Made by a program: the position numbers and the translations under genes
Notes under the pieces: generated by a model
Databases searched by the model: none
The model's input: only the letters and a program-made list of their open reading frames with translations
What the model was told of the DNA's origin: nothing
Part shown: positions 34,044 to 46,464 of the stretch, piece by piece
How the letters are laid out: the number at the start of each line of letters is the position of its first letter
Position numbering within the stretch: the first letter of the stretch is position 1
Assembly (NCBI GenBank): GCA_018257865.1
Contig: JAEUBA010000051.1
Location: 62,001 to 126,000 of the forward strand
Origin: Stereocaulon alpinum
Lineage: Eukaryota; Ascomycota; Lecanoromycetes; Lecanorales; Stereocaulaceae
Length of the DNA: 64,000 nucleotides
Reading direction: 5' to 3'

Positions 34044-35645
34044 GTGTAGCAGCCAGATGATATGAAGTAATGATCGTGAGATTCGCAGACTCTAAATATC
34101 AAGAATGAATGTGAGATGGCCGTTAACAAAAGGAAGCGGTTTCACAACACTGATTCTGGCGGGTTCCAGAACCTAGAATTGAATGCAAGCTCTGCTGACG
34201 AAGTGAGCACGACTTAAGGAGTGTGTGAGGCCGCGCAAGTGTTGCGACTTTATTTGTGGCGTTCTTGCTTTGCGACAACAAAGATGAGTCTTGGCATGTG
34301 GGAATAGCTTCAAGATTTTCCCGATGCGTGTCGCGAGATGTGTGGTTGAGACTAGTGAAAGTAACCGAGTCCACAAACGCGGGGCACCTGTAAGCGAGTT
34401 GGAGGTGTGGCTGAGATAAAGGAAGGCAACCAGGTATATGTACACAAGGCTGATGTCAAATCTCGTGACGAGGCGCGAATGACACGTTGGCAAGTTCCGT
34501 ATGACGAAGAGGGGTCTATCGTCGTCGTTGGAGCTCTCATGGGAAAATATTGCTGTCGGAAGAGTCAGGGAACGGCAGTGATTTAAATCTAGGGCACATG
34601 AATTTTGTACGCCACTAGCCGGCTTAGCTGCATACTATCCACCAATCATCATCACGATAGCTGATTACTAGGGTGTCGGCAAATCATCCTTGTTTATTAC
34701 AGTTAGGCTGATGGATCTCGCACGCGTCAGGGAAAGGGGTTCATCAGCAACGCCCTTGCGTGCCTTTCGTAAAAGGGACCCCCAACCATCAAAAGCGGGC
34801 ATGTTAGTCTGAGGACCTCGAAGTCATCCTGTCGCCAACCGTCGATGATCACTTTCTTCCGCTCCACCACGCTCCGGAACCGCTCATTGGTCGCATTTCG
34901 ATCCGAACGACCCCGCGGTAAAGTATGACTCAAGGATGGCAACGGCGCACAACACGGTCACGCGATCATCTCTGCAGCCTCGAGGTTGCTTGCGGCCAAA
35001 GTCTACCAGAACGAATCTGGACGCAGCCTGTTGTTTATGGCTGCTCATATTTGCGGCTATGCGTTAGTGGTGGCAGTGAAAGCCTTCCAGGCAACAAAGA
35101 ATTCAACGAGAAACATCGACACATCGCAAAGGCCGACCATAGACCAACAAAGCGCGCCAAAACCAGGTTGAACATGTTCATATAGATAGAGATGGCATCC
35201 ACATTCTGAGTCCTTTAGGAATGACAAGAAAGAAATTGAACGGAGACGGGAAAGTTATGGAAAGCGGGCGACACGGCAATACGTAGACTGATTGAAGACC
35301 AAAGCATTCGTAGACATGGGAACTAGCACAATCACTAAGGTAGAACACCCAAGCAGGGACACGCGTGATCATTTGATATTGTGAAGTATCTGAAAAGTAC
35401 CACTGGTTATGAAGATTTGGACAGATCTTAAGGTAGACACGTAAAACAATGAGACACATGCAGATCTGGGCTTGGCGCCTCCGCTGCATTATACCGCATT
35501 TGATGTAGCCGAAAGCTTAACCGAAGTATAAAAAAAGTTCGGAACCCACAACGGCGAAAGTAGACAGCAGCCTCATGCTTGGGACGAGGATCTTTAAGCG
35601 ACCCGCTCAAGGCCAAAAACACTTCTGCCGTCAATTGCCACCATT
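34044..35645. other. divergent intergenic region between the BET and Utp5 genes
   Basis: About 1.6 kb between two gene starts. ORFs are short (up to 106 codons) and featureless on both strands. It should contain both promoters; nothing else is recognised. Confidence 0.5.
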
Positions 35646-38259
35646 ATGGGGAACAAGAAGGCACCCAAAGGCGTAGCCTCGAACGTCTCCTCCAACGCGA
35701 ATCCCGCAGCATCCTCAAATACACAGAATGGTAGCAACGCCTCGATCCTCAGATCATCTTTCTGCCCATCCGTTTTCCAGCTCTCACTGTTTGCCTCTAT
35801 TATACAAGGCCTTGACTCACAACAACTGCGCATCCATGATACGTCAACTGGTCGACTACGATGTGAGCACGCGATCGGGTCGAAAGCTGTTGTAACTTGT
35901 TTAGATTGGGGGTACTACGGAGAGAACCACCGAGAGAACCACCGAGACCGACATCACCAGGAAGCCAACAAGAAGCGGAAGAGGAGTGATCTAGTCAATG
36001 GAGCTACTTTCGACGAAGGAGCCGGGAGTGTTGCGATTGCCTTTGGAACGAATGATTCAAAGATCGAGATATTCTCACCCTCTGAAGCAAAGCTCGTGGG
36101 CACACTGAAAGACACACATACTCAAGGGATCAGAGATTTCAAGTTCGTTGATCATGGTTTACATGCGGAGGCCTGGAGTGTTGGTGGAGATGGAAGGCTC
36201 GTGCAATGGGATTTGAAGAAAGGCGGAGCACTCAGGTAACATTTTTCTTGCCTGAGTCTGGCTGGCCTCTGCTGACTCGGCCAGGAACGTGAAATTACCT
36301 CATGGACCTGCCAACACCTTGTGTCCTCTACGATCGTCTGTCATATGTGCTGCATATAACGCTTACATATTAGACCCGGACTCCGGAGAACAACCACCCG
36401 CCTTTACAGCCTCTACCAACCCTGTCCATACAATCGTGGGAAAAGGCATTACGTTCTTGACCGCCGCTGAAAGCGATCGCTTCATGACTGTATTCAAGGC
36501 GGACGTTTCCACGTCAATCGGGTCGCTACGTACCGAGAACGAAGTTTTGCATCTTGATCTCTACTCAAGGCACGGTAGCTTGAACCGAAATGAGATAGGG
36601 GAAAGCCTCGACGCGCGGTTATTACAACCTTTAGAGGCACTCGCAGCGGTTAATCGAGATGGAATCCTAGAACTCTTCCCTGAGCCATTCGAGTTTGGGG
36701 GCTCTCAGGGATTGGATAGTTTGAAAGCTCGAATGAAGCAAAGGACCCGAAAAGCATCTGCTCAGGTCAGAGTTGTACGGCCAGATAATACCCTCGTGCC
36801 ATTGGAGAATGCTTCGTTCCAGGGCAGCGAGATAGCACTGGTATGGGCTGAAGGAGGCGTCAATCTTTTTTTTGAAAAAGTGCAATGGCGAGATGAAGGT
36901 ACTGGGAACCTGTTATTGAAAGAGATGACAGACATTGTTAAAGCAAGAAGTGGCGCTGGCGTCGGAGCTGTGGTCATGAATGGAGTCAAGGATATGGGCA
37001 AATCTCACGTAGACGAGTCCCAAACTGTGGTTGCCAATGGAGGAGATGCAGATGATGTCTCGATGGCTGACGAGCAACTAGAGGTTATCAGCATCTCGAG
37101 TGATGTGGAGGAAAGCGAGTCTGAAGAAGAGGAGGATAATGAAGAAGATGGTCGAGCAGGCCTGCTGGAAGCGAAGAAAGCAGAGACTGAAGAGGATCAA
37201 AAGCCAGGGGAAGGCGAAGACATGGACATGAAGGATATGGACGTGGGGGATCATGAAGAGCCGGTGGAAGAAGCAGAAGAACCATCGTTTGGAGATCTCC
37301 TACGAGCAAATGCATCCGAGGCTGTGGACGTTCAAGCTGCATTCACAGACCCGAATGCACAAAGTTTAGTGCCAACCGGGGAGAAAGGGCTACAGCAGCT
37401 ACCGTCTGGGATGTCACTTGGCACAGTCCTAACCCAATCGCTCCGCACGAACGACACCAACCTCCTCGAAACCTGTTTTCACGTTAGGGACCTCTCAATA
37501 GTACGTGCGACCATCGAGCGACTAGACTCCCCACTCGCCACAGTCCTCCTCCGAAGATTAGCAGAGCGTTTGCATAGCCGACCAGGTCGAGCCGGCAGTC
37601 TCATGGTTTGGATACAGTGGACGGTCGTCGCTCATGGAGGCTATCTTTCTAGTCAGCCAGAAGTTATGAGGAAACTCAAATCGCTCTATCGGGTGGTCGA
37701 TGACCGAGCGAAGAGCTTGCAAGCTTTGCTCATGCTAAAAGGCAAGCTCGATATGCTCGACGCACAGACTAATCTGCGGAAAAGTATGCAAGCGCAATCA
37801 AAGGCTAGGAATGCTCTCGAGGAAGATGATGAGGAGGGTGTCACCTACGTTGAGGGTCAAGAAGAATCGGACTCCGAGGATGAAGAAGTGGAGGAAGACA
37901 CTGCTCGAGACTCAAGGCCTGCAAAAGCTGGAGCAGAGGATCCCAAGTTGTCAGCCGCAGAAGGTAGCGACGTAAGCAACGAGGACAATGATGATGATGA
38001 GGAGAGCGAGGATGAAATGCCCACAACCACAAATGGTGTCATCGCCGAGTCCGATGACAGTGAGAGCGACGAAGAAGGTTTATTTAACGAGGAAGCTTTA
38101 TCAACAGACCACGAGTCTAAAGACGAAGACTCCGAGGATGAAGTAGACCACGAGTCGATCGACTCCGTCGATTCCAGCGATGCCGACACTTCACCTCCAC
38201 CAAAACATCCGGCAAAGAAACCCAAGTTAAGCAATGGCATTAGTTCACGAAAGCGATGA
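35646..38259 (+). CDS. utp5: U3 snoRNP / small-subunit processome protein Utp5 (WDR43-like)
   Basis: t-Utp (UtpA) component acting in the nucleolus in pre-18S rRNA transcription and processing. Two exons, 35646-36235 and 36285-38259, give 854 residues. The N-terminal half is a degenerate WD40 propeller (SKAVVTCLDWGYYG, VAIAFGTNDSKIEIFSPSEA, GIRDFKFVDHG, AWSVGGDGRLVQWDLKKG). A Utp12-type helical domain follows (about residues 560-720; GTVLTQSLRTNDTNLLETCF ... GSLMVWIQWTVVAHGGYL). Two Glu/Asp/Ser-rich stretches flank it, and a basic end (AKKPKLSNGISSRKR) fits nucleolar targeting. The acidic C-terminus makes long antisense ORFs on minus that are not genes. Its left neighbour is the divergent BET gene. 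Confidence 0.9.
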
Positions 38260-39241
38260 TTCCTCTATCAAATACCACAACTTTCGACTACAACAGATCT
38301 ACGAAATATCACTCTTCTACGACCAAAAACTCATCTCTATACAGCGCAGAAACGCACTGTCATCACGGCCATATTTTCTTGCATTTCCTATTTCCATTTC
38401 AAACCATCAATTATCTAGTATGCCTCCACACCACCCTCTGAGGCAAGAAGAAGCATCGAATAAGCCAGGTCGAGTCGAACTTGACTGTATTCTATGCATG
38501 ATGACACGAGTGCATGGGTCATGGCGTTACTGTGGATTGCCCTTGGCGAGAGAGGCATGCATGATATCCCCGGCGTTGGTTTCGGTTTTTCATATGAGTG
38601 AGCATCAAGGAAGGGCATTGTTGGCTAGGTGGACGGCTGTAGGGTAGGCCTCCAAGGGCGATTGAGTGTAGACATGTAGTAAGAGGAATGAACGATTTGC
38701 TGACTGTAGGACGATGGTCTACTGAAAGTATCATGCTGCTGGAACTTTCGAAGGCTGTAAGATCAGGAACGGGAGAATACCCAGTCGAGCTTAGTAAAGT
38801 AGGAACAAGCATGTTCTGTGCTCACCTGTCTAGCAACCCAAGACATGCCGTGCTCCACCCAATTCTGTTATGGCAGATCAGAATGGCTGATGGGAGTAAG
38901 AAAGCATGCATTGTGTGCTCACCATGGCAAGAAAGCGATAACGTTGATGCTCCACCATATCCGACGCGTGAAACGGCCTGCAAATTCATGTGTACATGTA
39001 TCATTGTCAAGCAATTAAGCACATAGGATCTGATCGTATCGACGGTGCACGCTTCTATGAGTATGCTTCGTTTATTCCTCTATCATACATCATACCCATA
39101 TCACGCTTTCCTCGGCGCACTTGGGTATCATCATTAGGTCACTGCATGCATCATAAGTAGCAGAAATATCGTTTGAGCACAACAACCGTAAGTCGTAACC
39201 CTAAAATGTGGTTGGGTTCTCTTCGTTAGCTCCACAATGTG
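38260..39241. other. convergent 3' intergenic region
   Basis: Between the stops of Utp5 (+) and the SNF2-family gene (-). Short ORFs on both strands, none with recognisable content. Confidence 0.5.
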
Positions 39242-42200
39242 TCACGGAGCAGAGCCACCGCCTCCGAACAAGCTCCTTGCTTCCTCGCCACCACCACCTA
39301 AATCAAAGCCTACTCTCCTCCCAGATCCATCAGCACTAGAGCTCGTCGTAAGCTCCAATGTCGAGCTCCGCGAAGGGCCAGCGTCACCTCCATCCAGTGA
39401 ACCAAAACTGACTACTTGCCTCCTCATAGGAAGCGAGCTATCATCACGATTTGGGCCGTCTATGGAGTCGCTCTCCTTCATTCGACTAGAAGACTCAGGT
39501 GTATCTGCTCCTACGTTAGTGGAGAAGTGAACATTGGGAGTCTTTCTGCGTCGCGGAGGTGGGCCATCAAGATCCGGAGCATGCTCGGAGCCGCTCTTGC
39601 GTCTTTGAGTTGAAGCGCCTGACATGTTTGCCTCTTCCATGGCGGAGAAGCTGACACAACCAGAGAAACGATCGACTTGCCCAGCATCACTATTCGGCTT
39701 GCGGCTTTTCTTGGAACTAGGTGAATTGGTAGGAAAGATGAGGTCTGCGTCTGGATCATCGACGTCTCCATCCCCTTTCCCAGGACGTCCGAAGAGTTGC
39801 TGAGGTATCTGCAACCTAGCTACCTGCTTGCTCACATCGTGGATCTCGTTTGCCTGGAGAGGAATGAATTGAGCGTTCTTGATGATCGTACTCATGGTGT
39901 CGTCGTCCAGCAGACTCCTCTCGGCCTTCTGGTGCTCTTGTGCTGTCATCCCCTTCCGTCTCTGAAGCATCTGATCTTCCAGTGTGTCCTTCAGCACAAG
40001 AGTCTCCACGTGCACAGGCCTGGTCTGTCCGATACGGTGGGCACGCTTGATAGCTTGAGCTTCGACATTGGGTTGCCACACGGGGTTGACGAAGAAGACT
40101 CGGGAAGCACTGGCGATGTGGAGACCATGGGCAGCTTGGTGCACATTCATGAGGAGGACTCTGAAGGTTTCCGTAGTGTTGAATGTCGTAATGTAGGCGT
40201 TCTGCCGCTCTAGAGTAAGTGTTTTGGTGTATATCAAATATCGTACATTTATCAGATCTAAGGCTTGTGCAATATACCAAGCAATGTGGTCGCCTTCGTA
40301 GAAAACTAGGATCTTTTCGTCTTGGTTGAGTATGCTGATTCGGTCTAACAGATAGCTTAACTTTGCAGAAGCAGTTCCGCTGAGCTTGGTCTTCGCTAAA
40401 GGAGAGTCGAGTGGAAATGGATCAACAGGTACAATGGTCACTGAAGCTTTGAGGGCAGACTTCAATGCAAGCTTCAGGACAGTCGAGCCGCTGGCGTTGG
40501 GTGTGTCAGAAGGCCGCTGCGTGTCGGGGGCTTTCTTGAGCTTCCCGAGACTTGGACCTGCTTTCGCACGAGATATGGTTTGCTTCTGCGTCAATGTCGG
40601 CACCTTTGTGTGTGTTAATAAAGGCTTCTTCCAAGGCGGAGATTTAGCTGCTGGAATCTCTCTGGGAAGAGAATCATCCGGCGTCACCTCGTCCCCGTCA
40701 GGCTGCACATCGTGCCGCAACTTTTTCATGGTTGTCGTTCCGACACCTGCCAGCCCATGCGAAGGGTTGGGTGAATACAAATGGCTGTCTACCCAGGTTT
40801 GAGCTTTAGCGAGCTGAGTGGCACCAACGAGCAGCGGATCGCTGTCCTGGCACGGCACGAGAGACCAGGGAGCCCTGGCCTCTGCTGGGAAGTCTTCCAC
40901 AAACATCCCCATCTCATGCATCTCGGCAAAACATCTCCACGATGCGGAGTTGAGAACGAGATCTCCAAAGGTTAAAACCTTCTCGATCAATTTCCCATCC
41001 AGCTCCTGACCATCTGTTGCAAGGTTTTCATGCTCCTCATAGTATGCACGAGTGACTTTCAGAGTTTTGGCAACGCCTTCGGGTGAGAAACTGGTCCAGT
41101 AGAAGCCTGACTGCCTCAAATTTGAGATAAGGATATGCAGTTGCCTTCGGTTCTTTGGATGAAACATATAGTCTTCATCAACACGTTCAGAGGTTATAGC
41201 GTTTGCTGTCAAAGTCAGAATGAAGAGGTTGATGCTGAGCTTATCGTGCCAGCTTGGCTGCAGATATACTACTCGATTGTGCAGGGTTGGCAATTGAATA
41301 TCTGCCTCAATATCCGCAATGCGATGGCGAACTACTAAGCTTTCCAGAAGTGTCTTCAACGACCTCACTTTTCTTCGCCCGTCTCCGTAAGGCATGATGT
41401 ATTTCTGCCACGAAGCGGGATCTTCATCTTTACTGTTCGACCACGGTTTCACCTGCAGGAAACCAGCGACAATCAAGCCAAGTTTTTCAAGGTCCTTGCG
41501 TTCTTGTGACAAAGCGGGTTCTTTCCTTCGAGCTTGAAGTACGTCCGCATTATTTGCTTTGAGAGCATCTTCAATGCTGTTAGATGTCTCATAAGTAGCT
41601 GTCCCGACCTCAACACCGAGAAGTCCATTGGCCGGTGTTCCGCTTACCACCCACCTTCTATCAACGTGAAGCATCTGCAGTGCCCAATAGGCCCTACCTG
41701 AACGTCCAGATGAGGAAAATTCATGGCCTTCGTCCATAATGATCCGCAAGAAATGAAGGTCTCTGAGCGGGGATTGATACTCATGGCTGGTGGAGCAGTG
41801 ACAATCCTCGTCTAGCGAACAACTGCATCCACCTTTCGCCGTGGCTTCGGCTTTGACTTTTGACCGAGCTTTGACGGTCTCGGAAGGGACCATTTCGTGT
41901 TCAAAACGTTGCCTTGACATAAGAATAGTGTCGTACTTCAGGAGCTCATCTGCTAGCGGGACTGGGTGCCCGTCAGCTAGATCAAGGCAGAGTAGCTTGA
42001 GATAACCTTCTTCTACGTGCTCCGAGATTTCACTCCTCCATTGGCTCAGAAGATTCTGTGGAACTATGATCAACGTTGCAGTACTGAGTCGTATTGTCTT
42101 TCCCTGTGGGATGGTTGAGGGACGCCGACTCCACCGTGTGACAGGTGCTGGGATGACATATGAGCCAATGTTATCCTCTAGAATAGCAAGACAATTGTTA

Positions 42201-43599
42201 TGATCTTCGCCTGCGCGGGAAAGGTTGCCAAAGATAGTCCTCCAGGGTATCTGAGAGCGGCCAACGGCAGCCGCTGCCATTTCCATAAGCGATCCAACCT
42301 TAGGCCGTACTGGATCAAGATCAAGAGAGTACTCAGGCGGCACCACTGGCCAATGTCCTTTGGTAGCTACCATCGCCGCTAGGCATATCAACGTCTTCCC
42401 TAGACCCATGGACTCTCCAAGTATACCGCCTCTTGCTTCATCATAGACCCTCTGATGGCGAAGTAGTACTCCTGTATCCCTATCATAATAGAATGCCTGC
42501 CCCGTAGGCCCTTGAATGAATGTCAGTCGTGGATCCAGTGCTCTTGCGGGCTCAACCTCCCTTTTGATCATCGTAGCAGCGGTGCGCTTTTGGTAAGGAT
42601 ACAACCGCGTGAGCAAGCCTGGCAGCTTGACAGACCCAGAAATTGATTCTATGGCCTCATTGGATATAGGGCAAGAAGCGGGCGGAGGCCTAGAGACTGG
42701 CGAGGGAAGGGTGTTGAAGAGGTAGAACAGGGAATCATCATTACTTGACTCGAATCTGTAATGTTGACTGGAGTCATTCGGACTGAGGAAGCCTTCCCAC
42801 GATTTCAGCGATGTATCAAGCTCATCGACTAGTTTTATAAGGATCTTCCGAAGGTACCTATTGCTCCTATTGACCTGTCGCCGTCCAACATCATCCGGCA
42901 GAACATACACCCTCATAGTAGCAAAATCTTCGGTTGCCTTGTGCTTGCGAGCATGTACTCGGACCCACTTGTTATTGGCAAGCGATCGTGCGAAAGCCAC
43001 AGGTCCTACATCTCTGGAGACGAGGTAATTATGGAATGCAAGCCATAAATCATCTGACTCCGTCCAATCATCCCTAGGGATATAATCACCACCTCCAACA
43101 TTCAGACGCAGGGTCAAACTGCCCAAGGGTATATAAGAGTCGAGGATGTCCAGCAATCCATTGCGGTCAGCCATGGCTGGTGTAGCTTTTGATCGGACAT
43201 TGAGTTGCTTGGGATTAGGAACGACCTCAGCCTTATGGAAGACTGTGTCAGAGCCTCGCGGTTCAAGTTCTGGGGTGGTAATCCTCGAATGACTGGATTC
43301 TTCAGAGGTAAGCTCCGTCGAGGATGACTGCGTAGATTCGAGAGCCTACGAAGGGATGATGTTAATCATGTTTTCAAGGTGAGGGAAGCTAGAGGACAGT
43401 GTGATCTGAGTAAATAGGTGTCGAGACCTACAGCATGAGTAGCTACATCAGACCCCCAACTTGATCTTCTCTGCGAAAAGGATACCTGAAGTTCGTGCCT
43501 AGGTCTCTTTCCTAAGACTTGCCGAGGGCCGAACTGGTTGGCAGAAGTCATTGTGGACCGCCCTCTGTGCAGCACTGTTGGAGCCTGCTGGAATGGCAC
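39242..43599 (-). CDS. SNF2-family ATPase/helicase, fungal, unplaced subfamily
   Basis: Two exons, 43599-43432 and 43345-39242, give about 1423 residues. Exon 1 (MPFQQAPTVLHRG...) joins in frame through 57 open codons to the long ORF. Helicase motifs: I GILGESMGLGKTLICLAAM, II IIMDEGHEF (DEGH box), III VVSGTPANG, then the C-terminal lobe with ILVFYEGDHIAWYIA, LLMNVHQAAHGLHI, and motif VI AIKRAHRIGQTRPV. A short Cys cluster (CSCSLDEDCHC) sits just before motif II. I see no RING, chromo- or bromodomain. The last ~250 residues are Ser/Arg/Gly-rich and end in poly-Gly. It is likely a nuclear DNA translocase; the Rad5/Rad16 neighbourhood is possible by the long helicase insert but not shown. MTSANQFG within exon 1 is an alternative start. 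Confidence 0.88.
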
Positions 43600-44374
43600 A
43601 GAAGCAGTGCTGTCATGGTGGGATTCAAAGAGGTTCCTGAGCTAGGAATGACTGGATATGGAAGGCTGCCTCGCGGATGACTAAAGGATCGAGTTGTCCG
43701 TGCCAAGGCTGATTACTTCCGCACTGCTAGAACAGTATGTTGCTAGCATTAACAATGGATTTGTAACTTCAAATTGGGTTGAGAATTAGAGGGCTCGTCA
43801 GTCACTACAAATTCTTATGCAAAAGTTCATTCTTAGAATCGATCGCTTGGGAATTCAATGACCCATATGTTACCTTCAATAGAGAAAAAGTATACGTACT
43901 CCTATTATATCTAGGTCGAGCCCACCATTACTAGGTCCCGTTTCGGTGTTCAGAAACAAACACGGCCGTTTCTAAGGGAGGATCGAAAGTAGGGGGAAGC
44001 TATGGATGGAAGGCGCAGCCCCTTTATCAGCCCGGCCGATTTGGCCAATCTGAGTCAAAATGTCCAAGATCTGATCTCCCGATGCGCTACATCTCTCTTA
44101 TATAATTTGAGTCAACAATGTCTGACAAACATCAATATCGTGCGAATCAGCGACGATATGGAAATATTGATCAGATGATTCCTGTTGCATGATTTGATAA
44201 CGTTGGGCATATTGGCCTGCATGTAGAGTATCACATAAAGATAATTTTATTTTGCAGGATCAACTATGGAATGACAAGATACGGAAGAATGACGATGCGA
44301 ATTTCCCGCCAGCAGACCCACTACCGTCGCTACTCATGCAAGAAAAAACTGAGCTACTTCGGAAAATTGCCCAA
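43600..44374. other. AT-rich intergenic region
   Basis: Left part should be the SNF2-gene promoter. The segment 43740-44260 is visibly richer in A/T than its neighbours, and no gene is recognised. Confidence 0.45.
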
Positions 44375-44902
44375 CTATCCATCCACAGCACCTAAGTCTT
44401 GGGCAAGACCCGAGAGAATAGCACCCGTTGTATCGAAAAGGTCGGTGAGTGTGTCACCCTCGCAATACAACCACTGCCCTCCGCCAGAAGTGATGACCTT
44501 CTGATTAATTTCCGAAGATGCTGTGCGGATGGCGTCCGAAATCTGATTGACGGTGCAGCCAATTAGAGTACTGAATGTGCAGCCAACGCCCTGGGGATTG
44601 GCGTCGTCAACTTGGGCCTGCCACGACGTGGGCACGCATCCGGCCTTGCCGTTGATATTGTCCAGGAGCCCGCCGCCCCAGGTGCCGCTGCCTTGTCTGG
44701 AGGGTCTTGTTGTGTTCACCACATAGATGGCCCACTCGATGTGGAGAGGGGCCCCTGTGGAGACGCACTGGCTGCGGCGGACAGCAGGCACCGGGTTCGA
44801 TGTTTGGGGGACTGGTGCTGGAGCTGGGCCAGGGGCGGCGAAGGCAGTTGCCAGCAGAATGGTGAGGGGCATGCTGTAGAACAAGGTCTTGATGGGAGAC
44901 AT
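44375..44902 (-). CDS. small secreted protein, unknown family
   Basis: Single exon, 175 residues. Residues 1-22 form a signal peptide (YSMPLTILLATAFAA), followed by an Ala/Pro stretch (APGPAPAPVPQ). The mature part has five cysteines (in QCVSTG, GCVPTSW, GCTFST, GCTVNQ, LYCEGD), several Asn/Gly and an alternating hydrophobic pattern, without a membrane span or GPI signal. I do not recognise it. Small cysteine-containing secreted proteins of this size are common in plant-associated ascomycetes and may act at the cell surface or host interface, but nothing here shows a function. It sits between gene-poor stretches. Confidence 0.65.
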   Translation of the reverse strand: MSPIKTLFYSMPLTILLATAFAAPGPAPAPVPQTSNPVPAVRRSQCVSTGAPLHIEWAIYVVNTTRPSRQGSGTWGGGLLDNINGKAGCVPTSWQAQVDDANPQGVGCTFSTLIGCTVNQISDAIRTASSEINQKVITSGGGQWLYCEGDTLTDLFDTTGAILSGLAQDLGAVDG

Positions 44903-46464
44903 TATGAAGGTGATGAGGTTCTTTTGTGGGACATGAGTAATGTGGATATTGGGTGGAGTGCTGTGGCTCCTGGTGCAAGGGAGTTTTGGGGTGTTATTGA
45001 GAAGCCCTGATCATGGTGTGAAGGCTGTTTGAAGTCAAGGGGAATTTGGGCAGATGATGCTGATACTTATAGAAAAAGTTCTCACCTCTCAACGTCGAAA
45101 TGGATGCTTGATGTCCTGGCGCTGCCCATATCCAACTCTGTTGCCTGCAATCTCCGTGGCCATACCCAACATCATCAGGAGGAGGCACGACGCTATTAAT
45201 GGAGTATGCTGACGCCTCAATGGCAATGAAAAGTCCTTCCTCAGGAGGACGAACGCCGTGAACCCTCACTGAGACCTTGTCAGAACGTTCAATAGGACCT
45301 AGTGATGCATCATCCGACATTTTCAGGGAAGATGACAACACTGAGACGAAGCACAGCCGCCTAAGAGTATTCGATCGTCTTTCTATCAAGGATGATGAAT
45401 CGTGTATGTACCTGAAATTTCAGCGGATATGCAGTGCGAATCAGCAAGCGAAGAGATTTGACCATCACTAGGAGTATACAGTGACGTCTGCAGAGCAAAG
45501 CTACAAAGAATAGCAAGTCTCGCTGAGATCAAGGACCTTGTAAGACACTTCTAGCTCCAATTCATGAAACAACTTTCTATCCTTAAGCCTCCGAGTAATA
45601 TCTGGAGTCAAGATCGGATGCGTCACAATAGTAATCGAAACCGAGATACGCAGCACGTGGCCTCAACCGTCGCGTGCATCCACCCGAGAAATGACAACTG
45701 AATTGAATACCTTGAGTCAACATGCATCATTTTGGATGAATATCTAGGAACACAGATACCATAGGAAAGCAATTGGAGATACAGTCAATGGCATAGCGCT
45801 CGGCTAGATGGGGAACGGAATGATAGCCTGTGCGGACTTGGCGTCTTGCGAATCTTTCTCGGAAGACCGCAGGACCATCTGGACCGCACCGCACAGCCTT
45901 CCGGGTGATAATGCTTAGCCGTTTACAAAGAGGTAACCCTCACAATGGCTGCTTCAGGGCTGCAGACTGGGAGGCCAGAGCCCGCCGCAACGTACGGAGT
46001 GCTCATTCTTCCACTATCTTGTCATTATGCAGTACATAATACGTCTCGCGTGTAGGACCACCAGCTGGAATACCAGAAATATTCCGGACATTGCATCGCC
46101 ACCCAAAACGGGGCCTTGCAGATTCATGATCCCCCTAATCAGCCCCCTCCCTGTAACAACCCATACTCTTGGTTGCCCTAGAGTGGGGGCCGATTCGAAG
46201 TTTGGTTAACAGCACACTCGCTGTCGCTCGTGTCGCCCAAAAAGTCTTGTATGCTAGGAAATTGAAGCAAAGACATCTCGGACACGTATACCCCTGTTCC
46301 CGTGGGGGTGCTGCGTACAAATACGATGGTCGATTGGTGTCCTTGATTTAAGGTTATAGCGTCATACAAGACTTCTGAGCTGTACGAGTGCCTCTACTAC
46401 CTTGTCTCAGGAAAAGTGTTTACGACAAATCCCTAGCCAGTGAAGTTCAGCATCAAAGTCCAAC
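44903..46464. other. gene-poor interval
   Basis: No supported gene. A 131-codon minus-strand ORF (44994-45389) contains MSDDASLGPIERSDKVSVRV and a mix of polar residues; it could be an exon of an unrecognised gene, but no splice partner is evident. The right end holds the cyclin promoter. Confidence 0.4.

Noticed and set aside
37857..38240. 127-codon Ser-rich minus-strand ORF
   Set aside because: Antisense of the acidic C-terminus of Utp5 (Glu/Asp codons read as Ser/Leu).
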